Assembly (NCBI RefSeq): GCF_030149235.1 | Contig: NZ_JASBRW010000027.1 | Coordinates: forward strand, 1 to 52,508 | Length of the DNA stretch: 52,508 nt | Direction: 5' to 3' | Source of the DNA: Maricaulis sp. | GTDB lineage: Bacteria > Pseudomonadota > Alphaproteobacteria > Caulobacterales > Maricaulaceae | Part shown: piece after piece, positions 1-8,172 of the stretch | Numbering within the stretch: the stretch's first letter is position 1 | How the letters are laid out: every line of letters begins with the position of its first letter | Notes under the pieces: model-generated | What the model saw: the letters and a program-made list of their open reading frames with translations, nothing else | Database searches by the model: none | What the model was told of the DNA's origin: nothing | Translations under genes and position numbers: made by a program

Positions 1-46
1 CTATACCGCCGCAAACCTTGTCCAGGGCCTTTCAACACCGGGAGAG

Positions 47-1012
47 ATGATGAGCCGCGCGGCCTTCACCTACGACTTTCCCCACCGCCACCTGATTTCG
101 GTGGCTGACCTCAATCCCGTTGACATCCAGATGATCTTCGAGCGCGCCGAGCATTGGCGTGCAGTCAACAAGACCACGCAGAAGACATCCGATGCCCTCA
201 AGGGCATGACGGTGCTCAACCTCTTCTTCGAAGCCTCGACCCGGACCCAGGGCAGTTTCGAGATGGCGGCTAAGCGGCTCGGCGCCGATGTGGTCAATTT
301 CGCGATTGCCCACTCCTCCGCCAAGAAAGGTGAGAGCCTGTCTGATACGGCGCGCAACCTCGCGGCCATGCAGCCCGACATTCTCGTGGTGCGCCACAGC
401 GCGACGGGAGCACCGCAATACCTGGCCGATCGCACCCATCTTGCGGTGCTCAATGCCGGCGACGGCATGCATGAACATCCCACACAGGGCCTGCTCGACG
501 TTTTCACCCTGACCCGGCATTGGGGCGGCGTTGGCGGCAAGCGCATTTTGATTGTCGGCGATATCCTGCATTCCCGTGTCGCCCGCTCGAATATCGGCCT
601 GCTCAATATTCTCGGCGCCGAGATCCGCCTCTGCGCCCCGCCGACCCTGCTACCGACCGATGTCGATCAATGGGGTGTGGATGTCTTCCATGACCTTGAT
701 GAAGCCATGACCGATTGTGACGCGGTGATGGCGCTGCGCCAGCAGAAAGAGCGCATGTCCGGCGGCTTCGTGCCGTCCGAGCGCGAATTCTTCCATCTGT
801 ATGGCCTGTCCCATGACCGGATCCGGCGGGCCAAGCCGGACGTTCTGGTCATGCACCCCGGCCCGATGAATCGCGGTGTCGAAATCCACTCCAGGCTCGC
901 CGATGACCCGGAGCATTCCGTGATCATGGACCAGGTTGAAAACGGGGTTGCGGTGCGCATGGCCGCGCTGGAGCTGATCGGTGCCAATCTGCGCAAGGAG
1001 GACCGGGCATGA
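47..1012 (+). CDS. pyrB: Aspartate carbamoyltransferase catalytic subunit
   Basis: Condenses carbamoyl phosphate with aspartate to carbamoyl-aspartate, the committed cytosolic step of pyrimidine synthesis. The 321-residue length fits the family. Visible motifs are the carbamoyl-phosphate loop FEASTRTQGSFE (about residues 61-72), MHEHPTQGLLD (about 141-151) and the aspartate-domain HPGPMNRG. Two ATGs lie in tandem at 47 and 50; the purine-rich GGAGAG at 41-46 abuts the first, so ATG 50 may be the better-spaced start. The stop overlaps the next gene's ATG by four bases (ATGA), implying translational coupling with the dihydroorotase-like gene. No regulatory pyrI is present. The window opens just upstream, so the promoter is not visible. 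Confidence 0.97.
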   Translation: MMSRAAFTYDFPHRHLISVADLNPVDIQMIFERAEHWRAVNKTTQKTSDALKGMTVLNLFFEASTRTQGSFEMAAKRLGADVVNFAIAHSSAKKGESLSDTARNLAAMQPDILVVRHSATGAPQYLADRTHLAVLNAGDGMHEHPTQGLLDVFTLTRHWGGVGGKRILIVGDILHSRVARSNIGLLNILGAEIRLCAPPTLLPTDVDQWGVDVFHDLDEAMTDCDAVMALRQQKERMSGGFVPSEREFFHLYGLSHDRIRRAKPDVLVMHPGPMNRGVEIHSRLADDPEHSVIMDQVENGVAVRMAALELIGANLRKEDRA

Positions 1013-2289
1013 CGAGCTTCGCCATCACCAATGCGCGTCTGGTGGATCCGGCATCGGGCTATGACGGCCCCGGCGGGGTTTTGATCGAGAACGGGCGCAT
1101 TGCGCAGATCGGCGAGAGCCTGGACCTGAGCGGAGCCGAGACGGTGATCGATGCCGGCGGCAAGATTCTCGCTCCGGCCCTGATCGACCTGCGCGCGGCC
1201 AAAGAGCCCGCCCTCACCTCCGATGGGGAAACCCAGTCCAGCTTGGCGGCTGGAGCCGCCGCAGGCGGTTTTGGTACGGTCGTGCTCGCGCCCAACGAGA
1301 CCTCACCGCTGGATGTGGCGGGTGGTTTCGCCGGCATGGTGCGGTCGCTCAGCCAGCATGGCGTGCGGGTTCATTCCGCCGCTGCGGCAACCCACCGCCT
1401 GCAAGGCGAAGCCATGGCCGAGATCGGTCTGATGGCCAAGGCCGGTGCGGTCTATGTCGGCCAGGGCGATCACACCATCGCCGATAGCCGCACCCTGCGC
1501 CGGGTGATGAGCTATGCCAGCCAGTTCGATCTCTGGCTCGCCCTGCGCCCGGAAGATGCCGAGCTGTCGCATGGGGCCGTGGCCACGGAGAGCGACTGGT
1601 CGGCGCGCATGGGCCTGCCGGCAGAGCCGACCATGGCCGAGCGCATGGCGATTGACCGCTACGCCTCGATTGCTGCCCTGTCCGGCGGCAAGCTGATGAT
1701 CGACCGCTTGTCCACGCGCGACGGCCTCGAGGCCCTGCGCTCTGCACGCAAGCGCGATATCGAGGTTGCGGCCACGACGGCCATTGCCCATCTCAGTCTC
1801 AATGAAGTCGACGCAGGCGCCCTCGACAGCGCCATGCGCATGCTGCCGCCGCTACGGCTGGAAGAAGACCGGTGCGCGCTGATCGACGCGGTAGCGCGCG
1901 GCGAGATCGACGCCATCGTTTCCGATCACCGGCCGACCCCGTTTGATGACAAGGGCGAACCTTTCGCCATGGCCATCGCCGGCACCATGGCTCTGGAAAC
2001 CCTGCTCGGCTCGCTTCTGGCCCTGGTCCATGATGACGAGCTGACACTGCTGGAGGCCCTGCGCCCCGTAACCTGCGGACCGGCTGATCTGCTCGGCCTG
2101 CCGCAGGGCCGGATCAAGGAGAATGCCCCGGCTGACCTGGTCCTGATTGATGGCGACAAGCCCTGGGTCTGCAACCCGGATGACTTCCACTCCCCGCGCG
2201 GCAACAGCTCCTGGGCCGGCCGCCGTTTCATCGGCCGGGCCATACAAACTTTTGTCGACGGGCAATCGATTTACAACTATAACGAGTAA
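1009..2289 (+). CDS. pyrC': Dihydroorotase-like protein, predicted catalytically dead (PyrC')
   Basis: Amidohydrolase fold of the dihydroorotase family, 426 residues, coupled to pyrB by an ATGA overlap. The metal centre is missing. Where active enzymes have D-x-H-x-H-L-R-E-P, this protein has LIDLRAAKEPA (about residues 57-67). The usual HCED is LRPEDAEL, the usual HxSTxxxx histidine site reads MIDRLSTRDG, and the HHL segment reads AIAHLSLNE. Only the aspartate of SDH (about residues 304-306) remains. In Pseudomonas a comparable inactive PyrC' is a structural partner needed by aspartate carbamoyltransferase. By inference this protein does the same, and a true dihydroorotase must lie elsewhere in the genome. 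Databases would probably label it simply pyrC. Confidence 0.9.
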   Translation: MTSFAITNARLVDPASGYDGPGGVLIENGRIAQIGESLDLSGAETVIDAGGKILAPALIDLRAAKEPALTSDGETQSSLAAGAAAGGFGTVVLAPNETSPLDVAGGFAGMVRSLSQHGVRVHSAAAATHRLQGEAMAEIGLMAKAGAVYVGQGDHTIADSRTLRRVMSYASQFDLWLALRPEDAELSHGAVATESDWSARMGLPAEPTMAERMAIDRYASIAALSGGKLMIDRLSTRDGLEALRSARKRDIEVAATTAIAHLSLNEVDAGALDSAMRMLPPLRLEEDRCALIDAVARGEIDAIVSDHRPTPFDDKGEPFAMAIAGTMALETLLGSLLALVHDDELTLLEALRPVTCGPADLLGLPQGRIKENAPADLVLIDGDKPWVCNPDDFHSPRGNSSWAGRRFIGRAIQTFVDGQSIYNYNE

Positions 2290-2293
2290 CGCC

Positions 2294-2929
2294 ATGGATA
2301 TCCTGTTTCTGACCCTGTCCGCCCTGGGCGGCTATTTTCTGGGTTCCATTCCCTTCGGCCTGGTGCTGACGCGCCTGGCGGGGTTGGGTGATATCCGCGA
2401 CATCGGGTCCGGCAATATCGGTGCAACCAATGTCCTGCGCACCGGCCGCAAGGACCTTGCTGCCGCCACCTTGCTGCTGGACGCCGGCAAGGCCGGTATT
2501 GCCGCCGCGATATTCGGAGCGCTCTTCGGCACGGTTCCGGGGCTGGTTGCCGGAGCCCTGGCCTTTGCCGGTCATTGCTTCCCGGTCTGGCTCGGATTCA
2601 AGGGGGGCAAAGGCGTTGCCACCTTCGTCGGTACTATGCTGGTGGTCTACTGGCCGGTGGGGCTCGTTGTGATCGGCAGCTGGCTGGCGACCGCGGCCAT
2701 ATTCCGGGTCTCCTCCCTGGGCGCGCTGGTCGCTGCCCTGGCTGCGCCGTTTGCGGCGCTGGGCTTTGGCCGCACCGATGTTGCCATCATGGCCGGGACG
2801 CTGACGCTGCTGATCTACTGGCTGCACCGCGCCAATATCGGCCGCCTCCTCAAGGGCGAGGAGCCACGCATCGATGCCAAGAAAAAGGCGCAAGAGACGG
2901 AAGACGGGGCAGAAACGGAGGCGGATTGA
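2294..2929 (+). CDS. plsY: Acyl-phosphate:glycerol-3-phosphate acyltransferase PlsY
   Basis: Inner-membrane enzyme that transfers an acyl chain from acyl-phosphate to glycerol-3-phosphate, making lysophosphatidate for phospholipid synthesis. It is 211 residues with about five membrane helices. The three family motifs are visible: GSIPFGLVL near residue 16, GSGNIGATNVLR near 38, and GFKGGKGVATF near 100. The start at 2294 gives the classic N-terminus MDILFLTLSALGGYFLGS; an in-frame extension back to 2147 would run through the upstream gene and is rejected. A charged Lys/Glu-rich tail of about 25 residues ends the protein. It begins four bases after the dihydroorotase-like stop and overlaps dprA, so it probably belongs to the same transcript. 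Confidence 0.96.
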   Translation: MDILFLTLSALGGYFLGSIPFGLVLTRLAGLGDIRDIGSGNIGATNVLRTGRKDLAAATLLLDAGKAGIAAAIFGALFGTVPGLVAGALAFAGHCFPVWLGFKGGKGVATFVGTMLVVYWPVGLVVIGSWLATAAIFRVSSLGALVAALAAPFAALGFGRTDVAIMAGTLTLLIYWLHRANIGRLLKGEEPRIDAKKKAQETEDGAETEAD

Positions 2930-4065
2930 ACAGCCCGGACTTCACCGGCGAGGCTCGCCTCGCAGCCCTGAGACTGGCGAGGACCCAAGGGATCGGACCG
3001 GTCAACTTCAGACGTCTGCTGCAACGCTATGGCGATGCGGTCAGCGCCCTTGAAGCGCTGCCTTCGCTGACCGGCGCCAAACACCTCAAAATCATCCGCC
3101 GCGACACCGCCGAGCGCGAACTCGCAGCGATAGACCGTGCCGATGCCCGGCTCTTTCTCTGCGGCGAGGCTTCCTATCCCGAAATCCTCACCTTCATTGC
3201 CGATCCGCCGGCTGCATTGATCGCGTTCGGCCGGATCGAACTCCTGCACCGCCCCGCCTGCGCCATCGTCGGCTCGCGCAATGCCTCTGCCATCGGTCTG
3301 CGGCTCGCTCGCGATCTCGGTGCACCCCTCAGCGCCCAGGGCTTTACCATCGTGTCCGGCCTTGCGCGCGGCATTGACGGCGCGGCCCACCGGGGCGCGC
3401 TGGACACCGGGACAATCGCGGTTGTCGCTGGCGGCGTGGATCACATCTATCCGCCCGAACACGCGGGCCTTCATCAGGCGATTGCCGAGACCGGCCTGAT
3501 CCTGTCGGAAACAGCCCTCGGGACACGACCAACCGCGCGGGATTTTCCGCGTCGCAACCGCATCATCTCGGGCCTCTCCCTGGGAATACTGGTGGTGGAA
3601 GCGGCGATGAAATCAGGCTCCCTGATCACCGCTCGATTGGCCGGCGAACAGGGGCGCGAGGTGATGGCTGTACCCGGTTCGCCGCTGGATCCGAGAGCCA
3701 AGGGCACCAACCATTTGCTGCGCGAGGGCGCACACCTGGTGGAAAGCGCCGAAGATGTCTCCCACATCCTGAGCCAGGTACGCTTGCCCTCTCCACCCGA
3801 TACGGTTCGCGATCAGGAACTCGATTTCGACAGCTTCGCCCATCCGGACACCAGGGCGCGGCCTGTCGAAACAGCTGGCGGAACCGATAATGCGAAACCC
3901 GAGTGCTCCTCGCTGATGGATCTGATTTCACCAGTGCCGGTCTTCGTCGATGAACTGGCCCGTCAGGCCGGCAGACCGGCCGGGCAGATACAGGCGGAAA
4001 TCCTGGAGCTCGAATCGGCGGGAGAGGTCGTGCAATTGCCCGGCGGCCGGGTTCAGCGTGTCTGA
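2926..4065 (+). CDS. dprA: DNA-processing protein DprA, TTG start
   Basis: Binds single-stranded DNA entering by natural transformation and loads RecA. The Rossmann-like core is clear: IVGSRNASAIG, VSGLARGIDGAAH, AVVAGGVDHIYPPEH, SETALGTRPTARDFPRRNR and AVPGSPLDPRAKGTNHLLREGA. A C-terminal winged-helix (DML1-like) segment covers about the last 65 residues (MDLISPVPVFVDELAR onward). I choose TTG at 2926: GGAG at 2917-2920 precedes it by five bases, and it overlaps the plsY stop, giving 379 residues, normal for the family. A much longer upstream reading would run through plsY in another frame. Its presence is compatible with competence, but no other competence gene is here. Confidence 0.93.
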   Translation: MNSPDFTGEARLAALRLARTQGIGPVNFRRLLQRYGDAVSALEALPSLTGAKHLKIIRRDTAERELAAIDRADARLFLCGEASYPEILTFIADPPAALIAFGRIELLHRPACAIVGSRNASAIGLRLARDLGAPLSAQGFTIVSGLARGIDGAAHRGALDTGTIAVVAGGVDHIYPPEHAGLHQAIAETGLILSETALGTRPTARDFPRRNRIISGLSLGILVVEAAMKSGSLITARLAGEQGREVMAVPGSPLDPRAKGTNHLLREGAHLVESAEDVSHILSQVRLPSPPDTVRDQELDFDSFAHPDTRARPVETAGGTDNAKPECSSLMDLISPVPVFVDELARQAGRPAGQIQAEILELESAGEVVQLPGGRVQRV

Positions 4066-4313
4066 GCCTCACCTTCAACGACACCGACGCCCGCCTCAAG
4101 CTCCACCATCAATGCCGTGACCTCAATCAGGCTACAGCAGCGATCCAGCCCAGCGTGATAGGCCTCTTCGCTCAAGGCGCGCAACTGCTCCGCAAGCGCC
4201 AGCATGTCACCTTCGGCGTGGACCGCAGGATCAAGCGGTTGTCCGAACAGGTCATGGCCGGGCTTTGGCCGGACGGGCCGAAAACGGCTGGTAAAGGGTA
4301 GGCGAAGGTTCAT
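4053..4313 (-). CDS. Hypothetical 86-residue protein
   Basis: Not recognised. The start ATG at 4313 has GGGAGA seven bases upstream; a GTG at 4328 would add five residues. The protein is soluble-looking, has no signal or membrane segment, and contains the helical stretch LALAEQLRALSEEAYHAGLDRC followed by an acidic end. Its 3' end overlaps the dprA 3' end by 13 bases on the opposite strand. It lies downstream of the J-domain/mipZ pair on the same strand, so it could be the last gene of that transcript. The good ribosome site and non-repetitive composition favour a real gene, but this is not certain. Confidence 0.6.
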   Translation of the reverse strand: MNLRLPFTSRFRPVRPKPGHDLFGQPLDPAVHAEGDMLALAEQLRALSEEAYHAGLDRCCSLIEVTALMVELEAGVGVVEGEAQTR

Positions 4314-4374
4314 CTCGATCTCTCCCACACCGAAAAATACTACCTATTGGTGTGCAGAGCAATCCCCGCCCGTT

Positions 4375-4851
4375 TCAGGATTTGTTCCTGAGTTGCTCGA
4401 GCAGGAGATCACGGGCCGTCTGCACCTGACGTGTCAGCTCGGCCGAGCCCTCCCCGGTATCGGGATGCAGCTTCTTCATCAGGCCGCGGTAAGCCGCCTG
4501 GATTTCACTCTCGTCCGCCCCGGCACTGATGCCGAGGACCTCGCGCGCCTGCGCGAGCGTCATGACCGGGCCTGCGTTCCGGGCCGAACTCCTCTCACCC
4601 TGCGGTCCCGGCCCAGCCCCCCCGCGAGACGCCGGGCGCACAATGTCGCGCATCATCGCGAGGCCGAACAGACCAATGGGAATACCCAGCGCGGGGACGC
4701 CACGAAGGGAGAGCACCACGCCGGCGATCAGGGCCCCAGCCATCAAGACCCACCGTGTCGCCCGTACCGCATCAGAGGTTTTCTGGCGGGCGAACCACCA
4801 TCCTGCAGCAAGCAGGGCCATGCCGGCGAAAAGGCTGAAAAGCATGTTCAT
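4375..4851 (-). CDS. Membrane-anchored J-domain (DnaJ-like) co-chaperone
   Basis: A 158-residue DnaJ-like protein. The first about 70 residues hold two or three hydrophobic helices (MLFSLFAGMALLAAGWWFA; VLMAGALIAGVVLSL; a third around GIPIGLFGLAMM). The last about 65 residues form a J domain starting at MTLAQAREVLGI, with the diagnostic HPD in MKKLHPDTG. Such proteins stimulate DnaK at the membrane; the layout resembles mitochondrial Tim14/Pam18. It has no Gly/Phe or zinc-finger region, so it is not a general DnaJ. It starts two bases after the mipZ stop, so co-transcription with mipZ is very likely. Its client is unknown. Confidence 0.88.
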   Translation of the reverse strand: MNMLFSLFAGMALLAAGWWFARQKTSDAVRATRWVLMAGALIAGVVLSLRGVPALGIPIGLFGLAMMRDIVRPASRGGAGPGPQGERSSARNAGPVMTLAQAREVLGISAGADESEIQAAYRGLMKKLHPDTGEGSAELTRQVQTARDLLLEQLRNKS

Positions 4852-4853
4852 GA

Positions 4854-5741
4854 TCAGAACGGGATCGTCGCGCCCTCAAGTTCGGGCAATTTGAGCACGA
4901 TCAGCAGGTCGCGCAATTCCTGGCGGGCCGCGACATGGCTCATGGTGAAAGCGATGGTCGAGCCATCCTCGGTCAGGTCCAGCAGGGTGAGGCCGAGCGG
5001 GAATAGTTCACGATAGACCACGCGCTCGGCAAAGCCCGGGGCCAGACGGAAACCGATACGCTGGGACAGGCGTTTGAGCCCTTCCCCGACCCGCCGCTTG
5101 TTGCGCGCATCGAGCATGGACATGCGGTTTCGCATCACGATCCAGTCAATCGAACGCTTCTCCAGCGAGGCTTTGCGCTTGCGGCATTCCCAGACCATTT
5201 CGCTGTAAATACTCGGCTTTCCGACCTCATAACTCTCGGGGTCGATCTCCGCGAGCAGGTCAAAATCGACGAAACTGTCATTGACCGGGGTGATGATGGT
5301 GTCGGCGGACGCATGAGCGAGCCGCGAATAGTGGGTATCGGCACCGGGCGAGTCGATGACGATAAAGTCGTAATGCTGCTTCAGATCGGTCAGCAAAGCG
5401 GAGAAACGCTCGGTCTCTTCCATCTCGGCCAGGTCCAGATCGCGCTGCGCACTCGGCGCCAACCGGACTTCAGCCGGTTGCGGCAGCTCGATACCATGAC
5501 GGTCGGACCAGTCGCGGCGGTTGGACAGATATCGTCCGAATGTTCGCTGGCGCAGATCGAGGTCCAGCGCTCCGACGGTCTTGCCCATGCGTAACAGGGC
5601 TACGGCCAGGTGCATGGCGACGGTCGATTTTCCCGCCCCGCCCTTCTCATTGCCAACGACGATGACATGGGCGGCCTTGGTGCCGGCGCGCGCACGTCCG
5701 ATGGGTTGTGAAGGAAGCTTGAATGCAGAGTGGGTGGTCAT
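4854..5741 (-). CDS. mipZ: Division-plane positioning ATPase MipZ
   Basis: ParA/MinD-family ATPase that forms a bipolar gradient from ParB at the chromosome origins and inhibits FtsZ away from midcell. The deviant Walker A KGGAGKST lies in VIVVGNEKGGAGKSTVAMHL (about residues 28-47), followed by GALDLDLRQRTFGRYLSNRR, characteristic of MipZ rather than ParA or Mrp, and by IVIDSPGAD as Walker B. It is 295 residues including an N-terminal extension of about 25 before the first strand. The start is uncertain: ATG 5741 is used, GTG 5762 is possible, and neither has a strong ribosome site. A membrane J-domain gene follows after two bases. Its presence points to a Caulobacter-type division control that lacks MinCDE. 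Confidence 0.93.
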   Translation of the reverse strand: MTTHSAFKLPSQPIGRARAGTKAAHVIVVGNEKGGAGKSTVAMHLAVALLRMGKTVGALDLDLRQRTFGRYLSNRRDWSDRHGIELPQPAEVRLAPSAQRDLDLAEMEETERFSALLTDLKQHYDFIVIDSPGADTHYSRLAHASADTIITPVNDSFVDFDLLAEIDPESYEVGKPSIYSEMVWECRKRKASLEKRSIDWIVMRNRMSMLDARNKRRVGEGLKRLSQRIGFRLAPGFAERVVYRELFPLGLTLLDLTEDGSTIAFTMSHVAARQELRDLLIVLKLPELEGATIPF

Positions 5742-5800
5742 GTCCCGAACATTATCTCGCACGCGCCCGCTTCAATAGCCTGAGGACGCATAATTGGCTG

Positions 5801-6394
5801 TTATTCGTGCGCCTCGCCAGCGACACGATCAAGCCCCTGCCCGGTAAAATCGCCAGCCAGACAATAGCCGCCGCCGGCTTCGATGTCTGCACAAAGCTGT
5901 CGGGCGTCGCCGGCATTATCGAAAGGCCCGGCCTTCAAACGCAGAAATGTCCCGCGTCCCTCGATCTCGCGCGCCTCAACACGCGCCTGCAGTTCCGCCA
6001 GGACCGGATACTGCGCCTGCAGCGTCTGCCAGCCCGCCACGGCATTGTGGGCGAGACGATAGGAAGCGATGTGCACACCATGCTGCAGACTCGGCGCGTC
6101 AACCATATCCGCAGGCGGTGCTGCGGGTTCGGCGGCGGCGGGCATAGCGGCCGGGTCGGGCCCGTCACCACGCGCCGTCAGCGCCGCGGCCAGGGCCATG
6201 AGTTCCGGTCCGACCTCTTCGATCTGCTGCGGATCAAAGCGGGCCAGATGCGCCAGTTCGCGCGCGGTGGCGTCAGCGAGCCGGGCATTGGCCGTCGGTG
6301 CAATCGCCACATCAACCGGCTCGGTTTCGGCCGAAGACAGGGTGGCGCAGCCCGCAAGCGGGAGAAGAAGCAGAGTAAATCCAGTGCGTGTCAT
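5801..6394 (-). CDS. SPOR-domain lipoprotein
   Basis: A 197-residue exported lipoprotein. The N-terminus MTRTGFTLLLLPLAGC is a lipoprotein signal with lipobox LAGC at residues 13-16. An Ala/Pro-rich linker lies around residues 75-100. The C-terminal about 85 residues (from HGVHIASYRL to CLAGDFTGQG) look like a SPOR domain, including the FLRLKAGPFDNAGDARQLC segment. SPOR domains bind peptidoglycan stripped of stem peptides at division septa, so a role in envelope constriction fits its place directly upstream of mipZ on the same strand. The start lacks a clear ribosome site. Confidence 0.82.
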   Translation of the reverse strand: MTRTGFTLLLLPLAGCATLSSAETEPVDVAIAPTANARLADATARELAHLARFDPQQIEEVGPELMALAAALTARGDGPDPAAMPAAAEPAAPPADMVDAPSLQHGVHIASYRLAHNAVAGWQTLQAQYPVLAELQARVEAREIEGRGTFLRLKAGPFDNAGDARQLCADIEAGGGYCLAGDFTGQGLDRVAGEAHE

Positions 6395-6489
6395 GGCAAT
6401 AGCTGTTAGCGCGAGTCGTGCCGCTTGCCTCCCTCATCGCTTATGAGTAAGCCGATATCTTGCCTGCCCCGGCTGTTTCGGATCCCCAG

Positions 6490-7371
6490 ATGCTCAATCT
6501 ACAAATACCCCATGCCACGACTGTTTCGGCGCTGCGCGCGCGCATTAAATCCTGGCGCGAGGACGGGCTGACGGTCGGTTTCGTGCCCACCATGGGCTCC
6601 TTGCATGATGGCCACCTCTCGCTTGTGCGCCTGGCCAAGGCCCAGAGCGATCGGGTTGTCGCCAGTATTTTCGTCAATCCGGCCCAGTTCGCCGAGGGCG
6701 AAGATTTCGATACCTATCCGCGCGAAACCCTGGCCGATGCGGAAAAGCTGGCCAATGCGCAATGCGATCTGATCTACCTGCCCGAGCGCGACGTCATGTA
6801 TCCGGACGGCTTTTCGACATCGATTGCCATGGCCGGTCCGGCTGAAGGCCTGGAGAGCGATATCCGCCCGCATTTCTTCTCCGGCGTCGCCACTGTTGTG
6901 GCAAAACTCTTCAACCAGGTCCGCCCCGACATCGCCGTGTTCGGTGAAAAGGATTATCAGCAATTGCTGGTGATCCGGCAGCTCGTACGCGACCTCGATT
7001 TGCCGATCGATATCATCGCCGGGGAAACCGCGCGCGACCGCGACGGGCTCGCCTTGTCCTCGCGCAATGCCTATCTCAGCGAGATCGATCGCAAGCGCGC
7101 CTCCGCCCTGCCGCAAATTCTCAAGGCTCTGGCCGAAGCGCTGAGCGCAGGCGGCGATCTTGAGACCACGATCAGCGAAGCCCGCAGCGCTGCCGAGGCG
7201 GCTTTTGATGGCGTCGACTATCTGACGGTTCGCGATGCGGCCAGCCTGGCGGAGCTGAAGCCGGGGCAATTACAGCAAACCGGCCGCATTCTCGCCGCTG
7301 TGCGACTAGGCGAGACGCGGTTGATCGACAATATTGCTGCCCTGCCTTTCAAGGGCCCCAATCCGAGCTAG
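6490..7371 (+). CDS. panC: Pantothenate synthetase
   Basis: Joins pantoate and beta-alanine with ATP to make pantothenate, the coenzyme A precursor. The 293-residue protein has the nucleotidylyltransferase motifs VGFVPTMGSLHDGHLSL (HxGH, about residues 27-43), SIFVNPAQF, VFGEKDYQQL, and the KMSKS-like LALSSRNAYL. ATG 6490 is preferred over TTG 6460, which would add ten residues absent from the usual N-terminus. It is divergent from the SPOR lipoprotein gene and followed after 35 bases by the cyclotransferase gene on the same strand. panB is not nearby. Confidence 0.96.
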   Translation: MLNLQIPHATTVSALRARIKSWREDGLTVGFVPTMGSLHDGHLSLVRLAKAQSDRVVASIFVNPAQFAEGEDFDTYPRETLADAEKLANAQCDLIYLPERDVMYPDGFSTSIAMAGPAEGLESDIRPHFFSGVATVVAKLFNQVRPDIAVFGEKDYQQLLVIRQLVRDLDLPIDIIAGETARDRDGLALSSRNAYLSEIDRKRASALPQILKALAEALSAGGDLETTISEARSAAEAAFDGVDYLTVRDAASLAELKPGQLQQTGRILAAVRLGETRLIDNIAALPFKGPNPS

Positions 7372-7406
7372 ACTGACCACAGAATTTATCCCGGGGAGAC
7401 GAGTTG

Positions 7407-8171
7407 ATGGTGCGTTGGTTGACTTTGCTGGTGCTGCCCTTGGCCTGCGCACTGCCAGCTCAGGCCCAGATCGATATCGTCCGCCCGGAGATTGTCGCGA
7501 CCTATCCGCATGATACGGGCGCCTTCACCCAGGGCCTCTTCATCTCCGATGGTCAATTGTTTGAGTCGACCGGTCAATTCGGTGAATCAAACCTGCGCCG
7601 GGTCGATCTCGAGAGCGGCGCCGTACTCGATCAGCGCGACTTGCCGGATGACGTGTTCGGCGAGGGCAGCACGCGCCTGGGCGATGAGATCTTTGTCCTC
7701 ACCTGGATGGCCCAGACCGGCTACATCTATAATGCCGAGACACTCGAGCTGGTCGACACCTTCACCTATCCCGGTGAAGGCTGGGGCCTGACGCATAATG
7801 GCGAGCACCTGATCATGAGTGATGGTTCGGCTGTGCTGCGCTATCTCGATCCCAGCGATATGAGCCTGGTCCGCGAGCAGACCGTGACGCTGAATGGCCG
7901 ACCGGTACGCCGGGTCAATGAGCTGGAATGGGTCAATGGAGAGATCTGGGCCAATGTCTGGCAGCAGCCGCAGATCCTACGCATCGATCCAGACAGCGGC
8001 GCGGTGACGGGCGTCATCAATATGCGCGACCACATCCCGGCCAATATCGGCAATCCGCGCGATAATGTGCTCAACGGCATCGCCCATGATCCGGAAACCG
8101 GACGCACTTTCCTGACGGGAAAACGCTGGCCTGTGCTGTATGAAATCGCTCTGCCCGACAGCAGCGAATAG
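7407..8171 (+). CDS. Secreted glutaminyl-peptide cyclotransferase
   Basis: A 254-residue exported beta-propeller enzyme of the plant/bacterial glutamine cyclotransferase type, which cyclises N-terminal glutamine to pyroglutamate. A signal peptide (MVRWLTLLVLPLACALPAQAQ) is followed by the family hallmarks HDTGAFTQGLFISDGQLFES, YIYNAETLELV, GWGLTHNGEHLIMSDGS, RVNELEWVNGEIWANVWQ and VLNGIAHDPETGRTFLTGK. ATG 7407 follows GGGGAGACGAG; the TTG just before it is less likely. It ends one base before the convergent DUF1489 gene. The physiological substrates in the periplasm are unknown. Confidence 0.92.
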   Translation: MVRWLTLLVLPLACALPAQAQIDIVRPEIVATYPHDTGAFTQGLFISDGQLFESTGQFGESNLRRVDLESGAVLDQRDLPDDVFGEGSTRLGDEIFVLTWMAQTGYIYNAETLELVDTFTYPGEGWGLTHNGEHLIMSDGSAVLRYLDPSDMSLVREQTVTLNGRPVRRVNELEWVNGEIWANVWQQPQILRIDPDSGAVTGVINMRDHIPANIGNPRDNVLNGIAHDPETGRTFLTGKRWPVLYEIALPDSSE

Positions 8172-8172
8172 T

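Noticed and set aside
2147..2293. Upstream start for plsY
   Set aside because: It would overlap most of the preceding gene's end and adds residues unlike any PlsY; ATG 2294 gives the canonical N-terminus.
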